DNA of 64,000 nt from contig NZ_JAHKRM010000003.1 in NCBI RefSeq assembly GCF_019396345.1, forward strand, positions 463,187 through 527,186, given 5' to 3'. Below, in pieces: positions 40,398 through 48,801 of this stretch (position 1 is the stretch's first letter; each line of letters starts with the position of its first letter). This stretch comes from Nonomuraea guangzhouensis (GTDB taxonomy: Bacteria; Actinomycetota; Actinomycetes; Streptosporangiales; Streptosporangiaceae). The position numbers were made by a program, and so were the translations under genes. The notes beneath the pieces were generated by a model. That model made no database searches. It was not told the origin of the DNA and saw nothing but the letters and a program-made list of their open reading frames with translations.

Positions 40398-42401
40398 ATG
40401 CGGCAAAGGGGCCTCGGGCTGATCATCGTCGCGCTCATGCTCGGCATGCTGCTGGCGGCGCTCGACCAGACGATCGTGTCCACCGCCCTGCCGCGGATCG
40501 TCAGTGACCTCGGCGGCCTGGAGCAGCTTTCGTGGGTGGTGACCGGCTACCTGCTCGCTTCGACGGTCTCCACGCCGCTCTGGGGCAAGCTGGGCGATCA
40601 GTTCGGCCGTAAAAGGCTGTTCCTCGCGGCGATTGTCATCTTTCTCATCGGATCGGCGCTCTGCGGCCTGAGCCAGAACATGGGCGAGCTCATCCTGTTC
40701 CGCTCGATCCAGGGTCTGGGCGGCGGCGGCCTCATGGTGCTGGCCCAGGCGATCGTCGGCGATGTCGTCTCGCCCCGCGACAGGGGGAAATATCAGGGGT
40801 TCTTCGGCGGGGTCTTCGCGCTCTCCAGCATCGTGGGGCCGCTGCTCGGCGGCCTGTTCGTCGATCATCTCAGCTGGCACTGGGTCTTCTACATCAACCT
40901 GCCCCTCGGGGCGGTCGCGCTGTTCGTGATCGCGACCGTGCTGCCCGGAGACAGTACGCGGACCAAACACAAGATCGACTATCTGGGCATCGTGCTGCTC
41001 GGCGGTGCCACGTCGTGCCTGGTCCTGATCGCCACCTGGGGCGGCACCATCTATCCGTGGGCCGACCCGGTGATCATCGGGCTCGGAGTGGCGGCCATCG
41101 CCCTGCTGGCCGGGTGGTGGTTCGCCGAGCGACGAGCGGCGGAGCCGGTGCTGCCGCTCGGGTTGTTCGGGCTCAGGGCGTTCTCGATGTCGTCGCTCGT
41201 CGCGTTCGTGGTGGGGTTCGGGATGTTCGGGGCGCTCATCTACCTGCCGCTGTATTTGCAGGTGGTTCACGGGGTGAGTGCGACTCTGTCCGGGGTCTAT
41301 CTGCTGCCGATGATGGCTGGGATGTTCACGATGTCCATCGTGAGCGGTCAGCTCATCGCCAGGACCGGCAAATACCGCTTCCTGCCGATCGCGGGCTCGG
41401 GCGTCGCCACGGTGGGGTTGTTTCTGCTCTCCACGCTGACCGAGCACACCACCCTGCTGAGGCTGGGGCTGTTCCTGCTGGTCCTGGGTGTGGGGCTGGG
41501 GATGACCATGCAGGTGCTGGTGATCATCGTGCAGAACGCGGTGCACTTCAAGGATCTCGGCGTGGCCACCTCGGGCGCCACGTTCTTCCGGATGATCGGC
41601 GGGTCGTTCGGCGTCGCCACGCTCGGCTCGGTCTTCACCGCGCGGCTCGACTCCGACCTGCGGGCGCTGCTGGCCACGACCCGGTTGCCGGCGGGCTTCG
41701 ATCCGGCGCGCGTCCAGCAGGATCCCACGACCATTCAGCGGTTGCCGCCGGCGCTCGTGGCTGACTTCCTGCATGTGTACGCCGACGCGATCGCCGCCGT
41801 CTTCCGGGTGGCGGCGCCGGTGATGTTCGTGGCCTTCCTGATCAGCTGGCTGATTCCACAGCAACGCCTCAGGCAGACGACCAAGGCGACCGACCTGGGC
41901 GAGGTCATGGGGGCCACCTCGGCGGAGCGGTCGTCGCTGGCGGAGGTCGAGAGAGGTCTCGTACGACTGGCGGACGCCGACCTGCGCAGAGGGTTCTACC
42001 ACCGGTTGGGCGACTTGGCCGGATTGACCGACATTCCGCCACAAGGCGTCTGGATCGTGGCGCGGCTCGGCGGGGAGGGCTGGGTCAAGGCCGCAGACCT
42101 GGCGGAGCGGGCGAACGTCAGCAGGGAGCAGGGCCGCCCCTACGCTGACCAGCTGACAGCCCGCGGCCTGGTCGAACGGTCGCCGGACGGGGATTCGCTT
42201 CGGCTGACGGAGGCGGGGCAGCGGGCCGCGCTGAGGATGTTGCGGTGCTCGTCCGAGGGCTTGAGCAGGCTCGTCGCAGACTGGGGCCCAAACCCTCAGC
42301 TGGAGCGACTCGTCGAACGAGTCGCCTCGGCCCTGCTGGGCGCCAACAGCGACTGCCCGCGAGAGACAGGGCAGCGCAGAGCGCCGCAGGGTAGGGCCTG
42401 A
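40398..42401 (+). CDS. DHA2/EmrB-type MFS drug exporter fused to a winged-helix domain
   Basis: A 667-residue protein. Residues 1-490 are a 14-helix DHA2 transporter: MLLAALDQTIVSTALPRIV (helix 1 motif D1), GKLGDQFGRKRL (motif A), RSIQGLGGGGLM and GGVFALSSIVGPLLGG (motif C). Residues about 535-650 form a MarR-like winged helix (WVKAADLAERANVSREQGRPY, TARGLVERSPDGDSLRLTEAG). A transporter carrying a cytoplasmic DNA- or ligand-binding domain is unusual and suggests coupling of substrate sensing to transport or expression. No ribosome site is present; see the leaderless promoter. Confidence 0.88.
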   Translation: MRQRGLGLIIVALMLGMLLAALDQTIVSTALPRIVSDLGGLEQLSWVVTGYLLASTVSTPLWGKLGDQFGRKRLFLAAIVIFLIGSALCGLSQNMGELILFRSIQGLGGGGLMVLAQAIVGDVVSPRDRGKYQGFFGGVFALSSIVGPLLGGLFVDHLSWHWVFYINLPLGAVALFVIATVLPGDSTRTKHKIDYLGIVLLGGATSCLVLIATWGGTIYPWADPVIIGLGVAAIALLAGWWFAERRAAEPVLPLGLFGLRAFSMSSLVAFVVGFGMFGALIYLPLYLQVVHGVSATLSGVYLLPMMAGMFTMSIVSGQLIARTGKYRFLPIAGSGVATVGLFLLSTLTEHTTLLRLGLFLLVLGVGLGMTMQVLVIIVQNAVHFKDLGVATSGATFFRMIGGSFGVATLGSVFTARLDSDLRALLATTRLPAGFDPARVQQDPTTIQRLPPALVADFLHVYADAIAAVFRVAAPVMFVAFLISWLIPQQRLRQTTKATDLGEVMGATSAERSSLAEVERGLVRLADADLRRGFYHRLGDLAGLTDIPPQGVWIVARLGGEGWVKAADLAERANVSREQGRPYADQLTARGLVERSPDGDSLRLTEAGQRAALRMLRCSSEGLSRLVADWGPNPQLERLVERVASALLGANSDCPRETGQRRAPQGRA

Positions 42402-42431
42402 CGGCGAATAAGGCTGCGGGGGCCACCAGCG

Positions 42432-42758
42432 CTACGGGGTGGCGGATGCGGCCGCAGGGGCGGGTGACGTCGTCGACTTCGAGTCGGACGACTTGGCGGA
42501 CTCGGACGGCTTCGAGTCGGCGGACTTGCTCTCGCCCGACTTCCCGTTGGACGAAGACGACGAAGAAGAGGCGGTCGACGAGGCCCGGTTGTCCGTGCGG
42601 TAGAAGCCCGAACCCTTGAACACGATCCCGACGGCGGAGAACACCTTACGAAGGTTCCCCTGGCAGGCCGGGCACACGGTCAGCGCATCGTCGGTAAATT
42701 TCTGAACGACCTCGAGCTGGTCACCGCAGTCGTTGCAGGCGTACTGGTAGGTCGGCAC
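42432..42758 (-). CDS. FmdB-family zinc-ribbon protein, Ruc-like redox-regulated chaperone
   Basis: A 108-residue protein; GTG 42758 follows AAGGAGGAG. The N-terminus is a four-cysteine zinc ribbon (YACNDCGDQLE, VCPACQGN, residues 6-38) followed by VFSAVGIVFKGSGFYRTDNR. This combination closely resembles mycobacterial Rv0991c (Ruc), a chaperone activated when its zinc-binding cysteines are oxidised. The C-terminal 55 residues are a Ser/Lys/Glu/Pro-rich disordered tail, also a Ruc feature. Neighbouring fthC and galU are as in mycobacteria. Confidence 0.85.
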   Translation of the reverse strand: MPTYQYACNDCGDQLEVVQKFTDDALTVCPACQGNLRKVFSAVGIVFKGSGFYRTDNRASSTASSSSSSSNGKSGESKSADSKPSESAKSSDSKSTTSPAPAAASATP

Positions 42759-42826
42759 GCGCTCCTCCTTCAAGTTCTGGCACTCGAGCGATGCGACTGC
42801 TAATGGTAACCGATTGGGTCAAACGT

Positions 42827-44332
42827 CTATTCCGAACCGCGTTCTCCGTACCAACCAGCCAGCTTGCCCCGGCGGCTGACGGCCCGCATGCGGCGTTCGA
42901 CCTCGTCGCGGCAGGCTGCCGTGGCGACCACGAGGAGCTGGTCGTCGGCCCTGACCCGGGTGGTGCCCGCGGGGACGAACGATTTGCCGTCGCGGACGAT
43001 CAGGGTGACGGCGGCGCCGGCCGGCAGTCGTAGTTCGAAGATCTCGACGCCGTGCAGCTTGGAGCTGGGTGGCACCTTGATCTGCAGCAGGTCGGCCTTC
43101 AGCTCTTCCAGCGGTGCCGACTCCACCTCCAGGTCGTGCGCCTCTCCGGGGGTGGCCACGCCGAGGAGCCGGGCCACGAACGGCAGCGTCGGTCCCTGCA
43201 CCAGCGTGAACACCATCACGATCACGAAGACCTCGTTGAAGATCTCCTTCGAGCCCTCGACGCCGGCCGCCCATGGGATGGTCGCCAGCACGATGGGGAC
43301 CGCTCCCCGCAGGCCGGCCCAGGACAGGAAGGTCTGTTCGCGCCAGTTCGTCCGGCCGAGGCGCAGCAGCCAGGCCGCCTGCGCACTGATCATCACCGAA
43401 AGCGGCCTGGCCAGGAGCACCAGGACCGTTCCCGCGATGAGGCCCGGCACGATCGCCGACGGCAGCTCCTTGGGGCTGGCCAGCAGTCCGAGCATCACGA
43501 ACAGCCCGATCTGCGCCAGCCAGGCGGCCCCTTCCGCGAAGCCCCTGGTCGCCGCCCGGTGCGGCAGCCGCGAATTGCCCAGGATCAGCGCCGTCAGGTA
43601 CACGGCCAGGAAGCCCGAGCCGTGCAGCAGCACCGCGCCGCCGTACGAGACGAAGGTCAGCGCCAGGACCGCGATCGGGTACAGGCCCGAGGCGGGCAGG
43701 GCGACGCGGCGCAGGGCGTACGCGCCGGCGGGCCCGATGGCCAGGCCGACCGCCGCGCCGATGAGCAGCTCGCTCCCGGTCCGCAGCAGGAACGAGCCGA
43801 CCGTCGGCGACGAGTGCGTGGCGCTGCTCAGCAGCATGACCGCGATCACCGTGGGCGCGTCGTTGAAACCCGACTCCGCCTCCAGCACGCCGGACAGGCG
43901 CGATGGCAGCGGCAGCCGCCGCAGCACCGAGAACACGGCGGCGGCGTCGGTGGAGGCCAGCACCGCGCCGAGGATCAGCGCGGCGTTCTGATCGAGCCCC
44001 AGCAGCCCTTGTACGGCCAGCGCCACCACCACGATGCTGACCGCCACACCCAGGGTGGCCAGGATCAGGGCCAGCGGCACCGAGCGGCGCACATGGCTCC
44101 AGTTGGTGGTCAGACCACCTTCAGCCAGGATCACCGCCAGCGCGCTCAGGCCGATCTGCTGGGCCAGCTCCGGGTTGTTGAACAGGATGCCGACCCCGGA
44201 ATCGCCCAGGACCAGACCCAGACCGAGGAACAGCAGAAGGCTGGGCAGGCCGGTGCGATGGGCGATGCGGACGGAGGCGATGGCCGCGATGACGATGGCG
44301 GCACCCAGAAGAAGCCAGACATCGAGTGTCAT
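42827..44332 (-). CDS. CPA1 potassium/proton antiporter (CvrA/NhaP2-like)
   Basis: A 501-residue protein. Residues 1-395 are a Na+/H+ exchanger domain with about 12 helices. LASTDAAAVFSVLRRLPLPS and ESGFNDAPTVIAV (about 155-167, the ND ion-binding pair) are the conserved core, and FLSWAGLRGAVPIVLA matches helix 11. Residues about 405-495 are a TrkA_C-type regulatory domain (KVPPSSKLHGVEIFELRLPAGA). Expected to exchange cytoplasmic K+ for protons. It separates the ruc-like gene from fthC here. Confidence 0.87.
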   Translation of the reverse strand: MTLDVWLLLGAAIVIAAIASVRIAHRTGLPSLLLFLGLGLVLGDSGVGILFNNPELAQQIGLSALAVILAEGGLTTNWSHVRRSVPLALILATLGVAVSIVVVALAVQGLLGLDQNAALILGAVLASTDAAAVFSVLRRLPLPSRLSGVLEAESGFNDAPTVIAVMLLSSATHSSPTVGSFLLRTGSELLIGAAVGLAIGPAGAYALRRVALPASGLYPIAVLALTFVSYGGAVLLHGSGFLAVYLTALILGNSRLPHRAATRGFAEGAAWLAQIGLFVMLGLLASPKELPSAIVPGLIAGTVLVLLARPLSVMISAQAAWLLRLGRTNWREQTFLSWAGLRGAVPIVLATIPWAAGVEGSKEIFNEVFVIVMVFTLVQGPTLPFVARLLGVATPGEAHDLEVESAPLEELKADLLQIKVPPSSKLHGVEIFELRLPAGAAVTLIVRDGKSFVPAGTTRVRADDQLLVVATAACRDEVERRMRAVSRRGKLAGWYGERGSE

Positions 44333-44356
44333 CTGGCCCCCTCCTGTGTGTTTCGT

Positions 44357-44926
44357 TCACATAAGCCTAGTGAGTTCTCTGGGTGTCACCGCCCAGCGGA
44401 CCCGTTGATCGTGCGGTTCGGCGGGGACGTCGTCGATCAGCTCGCCATCATGGAGGAGGGCGACCGTGGGGACGTTCGGTCCCACCCTGGCCAGGGCGCG
44501 GTCGTACGAGCCGCCGCCGCGGCCGAGCCGTACCCCTGACTTCCTGTCCACGGCGAGCGCGGGGACGATCACGAGGGCGGCCGTGCGGATCGCGTCGACG
44601 CCACGCCGGGTGTCGACCGGCTCCATGATGCCGAAACGGCCGGGCGCCAGCGTGTCGGGACCGTCGTAAACCGCCCAGTCGAGGTCGTCGTTCTCCCGCA
44701 GCACGGGCAGGATCACGGTCGCGCCGTGCTTCCACAGCGCGAACACCAGCCCGTGCGTCTCCGGCTCCGCCCCCGTGGACCAGTAGCAGGCCACCAGGCC
44801 GGCCATCTGCGCCCACGGCTGATCGAGCAGCGTTTCGCGAACCTTCACGGCGTTTACCCGCAATTGCTCCGGGGAGAGATTCCCACGTGCCGTGAGCAGC
44901 TCGCGGCGCAGTTTCATCTTGTCCAC
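44357..44926 (-). CDS. fthC: 5-formyltetrahydrofolate cyclo-ligase
   Basis: A 189-residue enzyme. GTG 44926 is chosen (GGAGG five bases upstream) rather than a GTG 12 bases earlier that overlaps that site. LGRGGGSYDRALAR (about 143-156) is the conserved ATP/substrate signature, with KMKLRRELLTARGNLS at the N-terminus. It converts 5-formyl-THF to 5,10-methenyl-THF. Only 24 bases separate it from the divergent galU start, a conserved arrangement in actinobacteria. Confidence 0.92.
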   Translation of the reverse strand: MDKMKLRRELLTARGNLSPEQLRVNAVKVRETLLDQPWAQMAGLVACYWSTGAEPETHGLVFALWKHGATVILPVLRENDDLDWAVYDGPDTLAPGRFGIMEPVDTRRGVDAIRTAALVIVPALAVDRKSGVRLGRGGGSYDRALARVGPNVPTVALLHDGELIDDVPAEPHDQRVRWAVTPRELTRLM

Positions 44927-44950
44927 AGATACCTCCACTAGGGTCTACTC

Positions 44951-45853
44951 ATGGCTGACTTCGACCCTGTGACGAAAGCCGTCGTGCCCGCCGCAGGTCT
45001 GGGCACCCGATTCCTTCCGGCGACGAAGGCGACACCCAAGGAGATGTTGCCCATCGTCGACAAGCCCGCGATCCAGTATGTCGTCGAGGAGGCGGCCTCC
45101 GCCGGGCTCCTCGACCTCCTCATGGTCACCGGCAAGAACAAACGCTCGATCGAGGACCACTTCGACCGTGCCTTCGAGCTGGAGGAGGTGCTGGAGGCGA
45201 AGGGCGACGAACATCGGCTGTCCCAGGTCCGCGACCCGGCCTCCCTCGCGACCCTGCATTACGTACGGCAGGGCGAGCCCAAGGGGCTCGGGCACGCGGT
45301 GCTCTGCGCCAAGCAGCACGTCGGCGACAACCCGTTCGCCTGCCTGCTCGGCGACGACCTCATCGACTACCGTGACAAGCTGCTCGACCGCATGATCCAG
45401 GTGCGCCACACCTATGGCGGCAGCGTGATCGCGCTGATGGAGGTGCCCAAGGAGCAGGTCTCGCTGTACGGCGTGGCCACGATCGAGCCCACCTCCGAGG
45501 ATGACGTCGTACGGGTGACCGACCTCGTCGAGAAGCCGCCGGTGGACGAGGCGCCCTCCAACTGGGCGATCATCGGCCGCTACGTGATCGACCCGGCCGT
45601 CTTCGAGGTCCTCGAGAACACCCCGCCGGGCCGCGGCGACGAGATCCAGCTCACCGACGCGCTCCGCACGCTCGCCGCGCGTGGTTCCGAGGAGGGCGGG
45701 CCGGTCCATGGCGTGCTGTTCCGCGGCCGCCGCTACGACACCGGCGACAAACTCGACTATCTGCGTACGGTCGTGAAGTTCGCGGCCGACCGGCCCGATC
45801 TGGCGCCCGAGTTCGTGCCGTGGCTGCGGGAGTTCCTCGATGAAATCAGTTGA
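44951..45853 (+). CDS. galU: UTP-glucose-1-phosphate uridylyltransferase
   Basis: A 300-residue nucleotidyltransferase. PAAGLGTRFLPATKATPKEM (residues 13-32) is the GalU activation motif, and LGDDLIDYRDKLLD and VEKPPVDEAPSNWAIIGRY belong to the catalytic fold. It supplies UDP-glucose for wall and capsule sugars. It starts a plus-strand run with glp/moeA (14-base overlap), moaC, mogA. Confidence 0.95.
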   Translation: MADFDPVTKAVVPAAGLGTRFLPATKATPKEMLPIVDKPAIQYVVEEAASAGLLDLLMVTGKNKRSIEDHFDRAFELEEVLEAKGDEHRLSQVRDPASLATLHYVRQGEPKGLGHAVLCAKQHVGDNPFACLLGDDLIDYRDKLLDRMIQVRHTYGGSVIALMEVPKEQVSLYGVATIEPTSEDDVVRVTDLVEKPPVDEAPSNWAIIGRYVIDPAVFEVLENTPPGRGDEIQLTDALRTLAARGSEEGGPVHGVLFRGRRYDTGDKLDYLRTVVKFAADRPDLAPEFVPWLREFLDEIS

Positions 45854-47027
45854 CGCGCATCTGGCCCAGATCCTGGCCACCGTGCGTCCACTCGCTCCAC
45901 TCGAACTCGACCTGGAACAGGCCCTGGGCACGACGCTGGCCGAGGAGGTCTCCTCGCCGGTGCCGCAGCCGCCGTTCGACAACTCGGCCATGGATGGCTA
46001 TGCCGTACGGGCGCGTGATGTCGTCGATGTCCCGGTCACGCTGGCGGTGATCGACGACGTGGCCGCCGGTTCGAGTGAGCTGCGGGCGGTCGGTCCCGGA
46101 CATGCCGTACGCATCATGACAGGGGCGCCCCTGCCCGCCGGCGCCGACGCCGTGGTGCCGGTGGAGTGGACGAACGGCGGGACCGTCTCCGTCACGATCG
46201 ACCGCGCCCCCGTCGCCGGCAACGCCATCCGCCGGGCGGGCGAAGACGTACAAGCCGGTGAAGTCGTCCTCAAACCGGGCACGGTCATCGGGCCCGCGCA
46301 GCTCGGCATCATCGCCGGAGTGGGCCGCCGCCGCGTCCTGGCACGTCCGCGCCCGCGCGTCGTGGTGCTCTCGACCGGCGCCGAACTCGTCGAACCCGGC
46401 CTGCCCCTAGGGCCGGGACAGATCTGGGATTCCAACAGCGTGACCCTGACCGCCGCCGTACGCGAGTCCGGAGCCGAGGGCTTCCGCGCGCCCACCGTCG
46501 GCGACGATCCCGCCGCCTTCCTCGACCAGCTCGACGCGCAGCTCGTACGCGCCGACGCGATCGTCACCAGCGGCGGCGTCTCGATGGGCGCCTACGAGCC
46601 GGTCAAGGAGGCGCTCACGCCGCTCGGCACGGTCGACTTCGAGAAGGTCGCGATGCAGCCCGGCATGCCGCAGGGCTTCGGCGTCGTGGGCGAGGACCAG
46701 GTGCCGATCTTCGCGCTGCCCGGCAATCCGGTCTCGTCGTTCGTCTCGTTCATGCTCTTCGTACGGCCGGCGCTGGCGAAGATGCGCGGACTGCCCGCGG
46801 GATCGCCGGAAACGTTGTCCGCCCAGGCCGCCGCGCCGTTGCGGTCACCGGCGGGGCGGCGGTCGTTCCTGCGCGGCGTGCTGTCGTCCGACGGGACGGT
46901 GTCGCCGGTGCGCGGGCAGGGCTCACACCAGTTGGCCGCCCTGGCCTCGGCCAACGCGCTGATCGTCGTACCGGAGGACGTGACCGAGGTGCCTTCCGGG
47001 GCTGTTGTGGAGGTGATCCGGCTTTGA
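45840..47027 (+). CDS. glp: Gephyrin-like MoeA-family protein (Glp): divisome factor and/or molybdopterin molybdotransferase
   Basis: A 395-residue MoeA-fold protein, overlapping galU by 14 bases and moaC by 4. PPFDNSAMDGYAVRA (about 42-56), TSGGVSMGAYEPV (about 241-253) and FALPGNPVSSFVSFM (about 287-301) are intact, so molybdate insertion into molybdopterin is possible. Its place after galU and before rimJ and sepX matches the corynebacterial/mycobacterial glp/moeA1, whose product binds FtsZ and the membrane receptor GlpR. Sequence alone does not decide between metabolic and divisome roles; moaC and mogA next door argue that both may be combined. Confidence 0.88.
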   Translation: MKSVDAHLAQILATVRPLAPLELDLEQALGTTLAEEVSSPVPQPPFDNSAMDGYAVRARDVVDVPVTLAVIDDVAAGSSELRAVGPGHAVRIMTGAPLPAGADAVVPVEWTNGGTVSVTIDRAPVAGNAIRRAGEDVQAGEVVLKPGTVIGPAQLGIIAGVGRRRVLARPRPRVVVLSTGAELVEPGLPLGPGQIWDSNSVTLTAAVRESGAEGFRAPTVGDDPAAFLDQLDAQLVRADAIVTSGGVSMGAYEPVKEALTPLGTVDFEKVAMQPGMPQGFGVVGEDQVPIFALPGNPVSSFVSFMLFVRPALAKMRGLPAGSPETLSAQAAAPLRSPAGRRSFLRGVLSSDGTVSPVRGQGSHQLAALASANALIVVPEDVTEVPSGAVVEVIRL

Positions 47028-47491
47028 GCGAGTTCACCCATCTCGACGAGACCGGCGCCGCGCGCATGGTCGACGTGTCCGGCAAGGAGGTCGGGGCGCG
47101 TTCGGCCACGGCCACCGGGCGGGTGCTGCTGTCGTCCGCAGTGGTGGAGCTGCTGCGATCGGGTGAGGTGCCCAAGGGCGACGCGCTCGGGGTGGCGAGG
47201 ATCGCCGGCATCATGGGCGCCAAACGGACGCCCGACCTGATCCCGCTCTGCCATCCGATCGCGTTGCACGGCGTCAAGGTGTCGCTCGATGTCGAGGATT
47301 GGGGGGTCGCCATCACCTGCCGGGTGAAGACGGCTGACCGTACCGGCGTCGAGATGGAGGCGTTGACGGCGGTGTCCGTGGCGGCGCTCGCGTTGATCGA
47401 CATGGTCAAGGCGGTCGATCCCGCCGCGGTGATCACCGATGTGCGGGTGGAGGAGAAGGTGGGCGGCAAGACCGGGTTGTGGACGCGGTGA
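47024..47491 (+). CDS. moaC: Cyclic pyranopterin monophosphate synthase MoaC
   Basis: A 155-residue protein starting at the overlap with glp. FTHLDETGAARMVDVSGKE opens the protein, and LIPLCHPIALHGVKV (about 78-92) and GVEMEALTAVSVAALALIDM are the conserved MoaC motifs. It forms cPMP in molybdenum-cofactor synthesis. Overlaps mogA by GTGA. Confidence 0.94.
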   Translation: MSEFTHLDETGAARMVDVSGKEVGARSATATGRVLLSSAVVELLRSGEVPKGDALGVARIAGIMGAKRTPDLIPLCHPIALHGVKVSLDVEDWGVAITCRVKTADRTGVEMEALTAVSVAALALIDMVKAVDPAAVITDVRVEEKVGGKTGLWTR

Positions 47492-47967
47492 TCCGCGCGC
47501 TCGTGGTGACCGTGTCCAACCGCGCATCAGCCGGGATTTACGCCGATAAATCAGGACCGCTCCTGGTTTCGTTGCTTTCGGCGGCCGGGTGCGCCGTGGA
47601 GGGGCCCGTCGTGGTGCCCGATGGGGAGCCGGTCGAGGCCGCGCTCCGTGACGGCGTTTCAGAGGGGTACGCGGTGATCGTGACGACCGGGGGGACCGGG
47701 CTGACACCGACCGATCTGACGCCGGAGATGACGGCCCGGGTGATCACCCGCGAGGTTCCCGGGATCGCGGAGGCCATCCGGCAGGCGAACCGCGACAAAG
47801 TCCCCACCTCGATCCTGTCCCGTGGTCTCGCGGGCCAGGCCGGTGACACGTTGATCGTCAATCTGCCCGGATCCTCCGGGGGCGTACGGGATGGCGTGGC
47901 CGTACTGGCTCCCGTCCTCCAGCACGCGGTCGACCAGATTCGGGGCGGCGATCACCCGCGCTCTTAG
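47488..47967 (+). CDS. mogA: MogA/MoaB-type molybdopterin adenylyltransferase
   Basis: A 159-residue protein. GTG 47488, in the GTGA overlap with moaC, is preferred over a GTG 9 bases upstream. VTTGGTGLTPTDLTPE (about 68-83) and LIVNLPGSSGGV (about 125-136) are the MPT-binding motifs. It activates molybdopterin by adenylylation before metal insertion by the MoeA-type protein. Last gene of the galU-glp-moaC-mogA run. Confidence 0.93.
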   Translation: MIRALVVTVSNRASAGIYADKSGPLLVSLLSAAGCAVEGPVVVPDGEPVEAALRDGVSEGYAVIVTTGGTGLTPTDLTPEMTARVITREVPGIAEAIRQANRDKVPTSILSRGLAGQAGDTLIVNLPGSSGGVRDGVAVLAPVLQHAVDQIRGGDHPRS

Positions 47968-48023
47968 CGTGCGGAGAGTCACCACGACTGATCCGTGGCG
48001 ACATCGTGCCCGATAGGGGGATG

Positions 48024-48677
48024 ATGAGAGATGTGGATCGACTTCGTGGCTGGCCGGCGGTTCTCAACGAAGGCCCGGTAGGCCTGCGACCGCTGCGGCT
48101 GGCCGACGTACGTGTGTGGCGAGAGACGCGGTTGCGCAACGCCGAATGGCTGCGTCCCTGGGAGCCCAGTAATCCGGAGACTCCCCTGTTCAGAACGGGT
48201 CTCGGCCCGTACATCTCCATGGTCGGCACCCTGCGCCGCGAAGCCAGGCAGGGCCTCGCGCTGCCCTGGGTCGTCACGTACGGTGGCCGCTTCGCGGGAC
48301 AGCTCACCATCGGGGCGATCGTCTGGGGCTCGGCCCGCTCCGCACAGGTGGGCTACTGGATCGACGGCGCGCTGGCCGGCCAGGGCATCACCCCGACCGC
48401 ACTCGCGATGGCCGTCGACCACTGCTTCTTCACCACCGGCCTGCACCGGCTGGAGGCGAACATCCGCCCCGAGAATCAAGCCAGCCGCAGGGTGGTTGAG
48501 AAGCTCGGATTCCGGGAAGAAGGCATTCGGCGTCGTCAACTTCACATCGATGGAGCCTGGCGCGACCACATTTGCTACGCGTTGACCGTTGAGGACGCAC
48601 CCGGCGGGCTGCTCGTACAGTGGCGTCGCGCGCGTGAGGCAGCTGCTCATGGTGGGTCTCCAGTAGAAGAGGTTTGA
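48024..48677 (+). CDS. rimJ: RimJ/RimL-type GNAT acetyltransferase
   Basis: About 217 residues from ATG 48024 (AGGGGG just upstream; ATG 48021 also possible). VGLRPLRLADVRVWRETR at the N-terminus and VGYWIDGALAGQGITPTALA (acetyl-CoA loop) with ENQASRRVVEKLGFREEG are typical of ribosomal-protein-alanine acetyltransferase-like enzymes. In mycobacteria a rimJ-like gene also lies between moeA1/glp and glpR. Target unknown. Confidence 0.9.
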   Translation: MRDVDRLRGWPAVLNEGPVGLRPLRLADVRVWRETRLRNAEWLRPWEPSNPETPLFRTGLGPYISMVGTLRREARQGLALPWVVTYGGRFAGQLTIGAIVWGSARSAQVGYWIDGALAGQGITPTALAMAVDHCFFTTGLHRLEANIRPENQASRRVVEKLGFREEGIRRRQLHIDGAWRDHICYALTVEDAPGGLLVQWRRAREAAAHGGSPVEEV

Positions 48678-48754
48678 CGATCTCGCGACACACCGCACCG
48701 AATGCTCGTCAATTAGTGACACGCGGTCTTACGGTGCGTGACGTGAGCACATCG

Positions 48755-48789
48755 AAGACGCCAGCAGCACACAGGCGTCTTTGTGCTGC
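48755..48789 (+). promoter_or_regulatory. Two mutually exclusive hairpins in the sepX leader
   Basis: Stem 1 pairs AAGACGCC (48755-48762) with GGCGTCTT (48774-48781). Stem 2 pairs GCAGCACA (48764-48771) with TGTGCTGC (48782-48789). Each 8-bp stem uses the other's loop, so both cannot easily form together. Stem 2 ends two bases before the GGAGG ribosome site (48792-48796) of the GTG at 48802. This layout fits a switch controlling translation or early termination. Confidence 0.5.
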
Positions 48790-48801
48790 CCGGAGGTCGC
48801 C

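Noticed and set aside
40365..42044. 559-codon minus-strand frame opposite the DHA2 transporter
   Set aside because: Gln/Arg/Glu-rich antisense of the transporter; no domain.
45700..47500. Moco riboswitch or other known riboswitch in the glp-moaC-mogA run
   Set aside because: The genes overlap or abut, leaving no leader of the required length, and no aptamer-like conserved core was seen.
48755..48789. H-type pseudoknot in the sepX leader
   Set aside because: The second loop crossing would have zero bases to span an 8-bp stem, so alternative hairpins are more likely.
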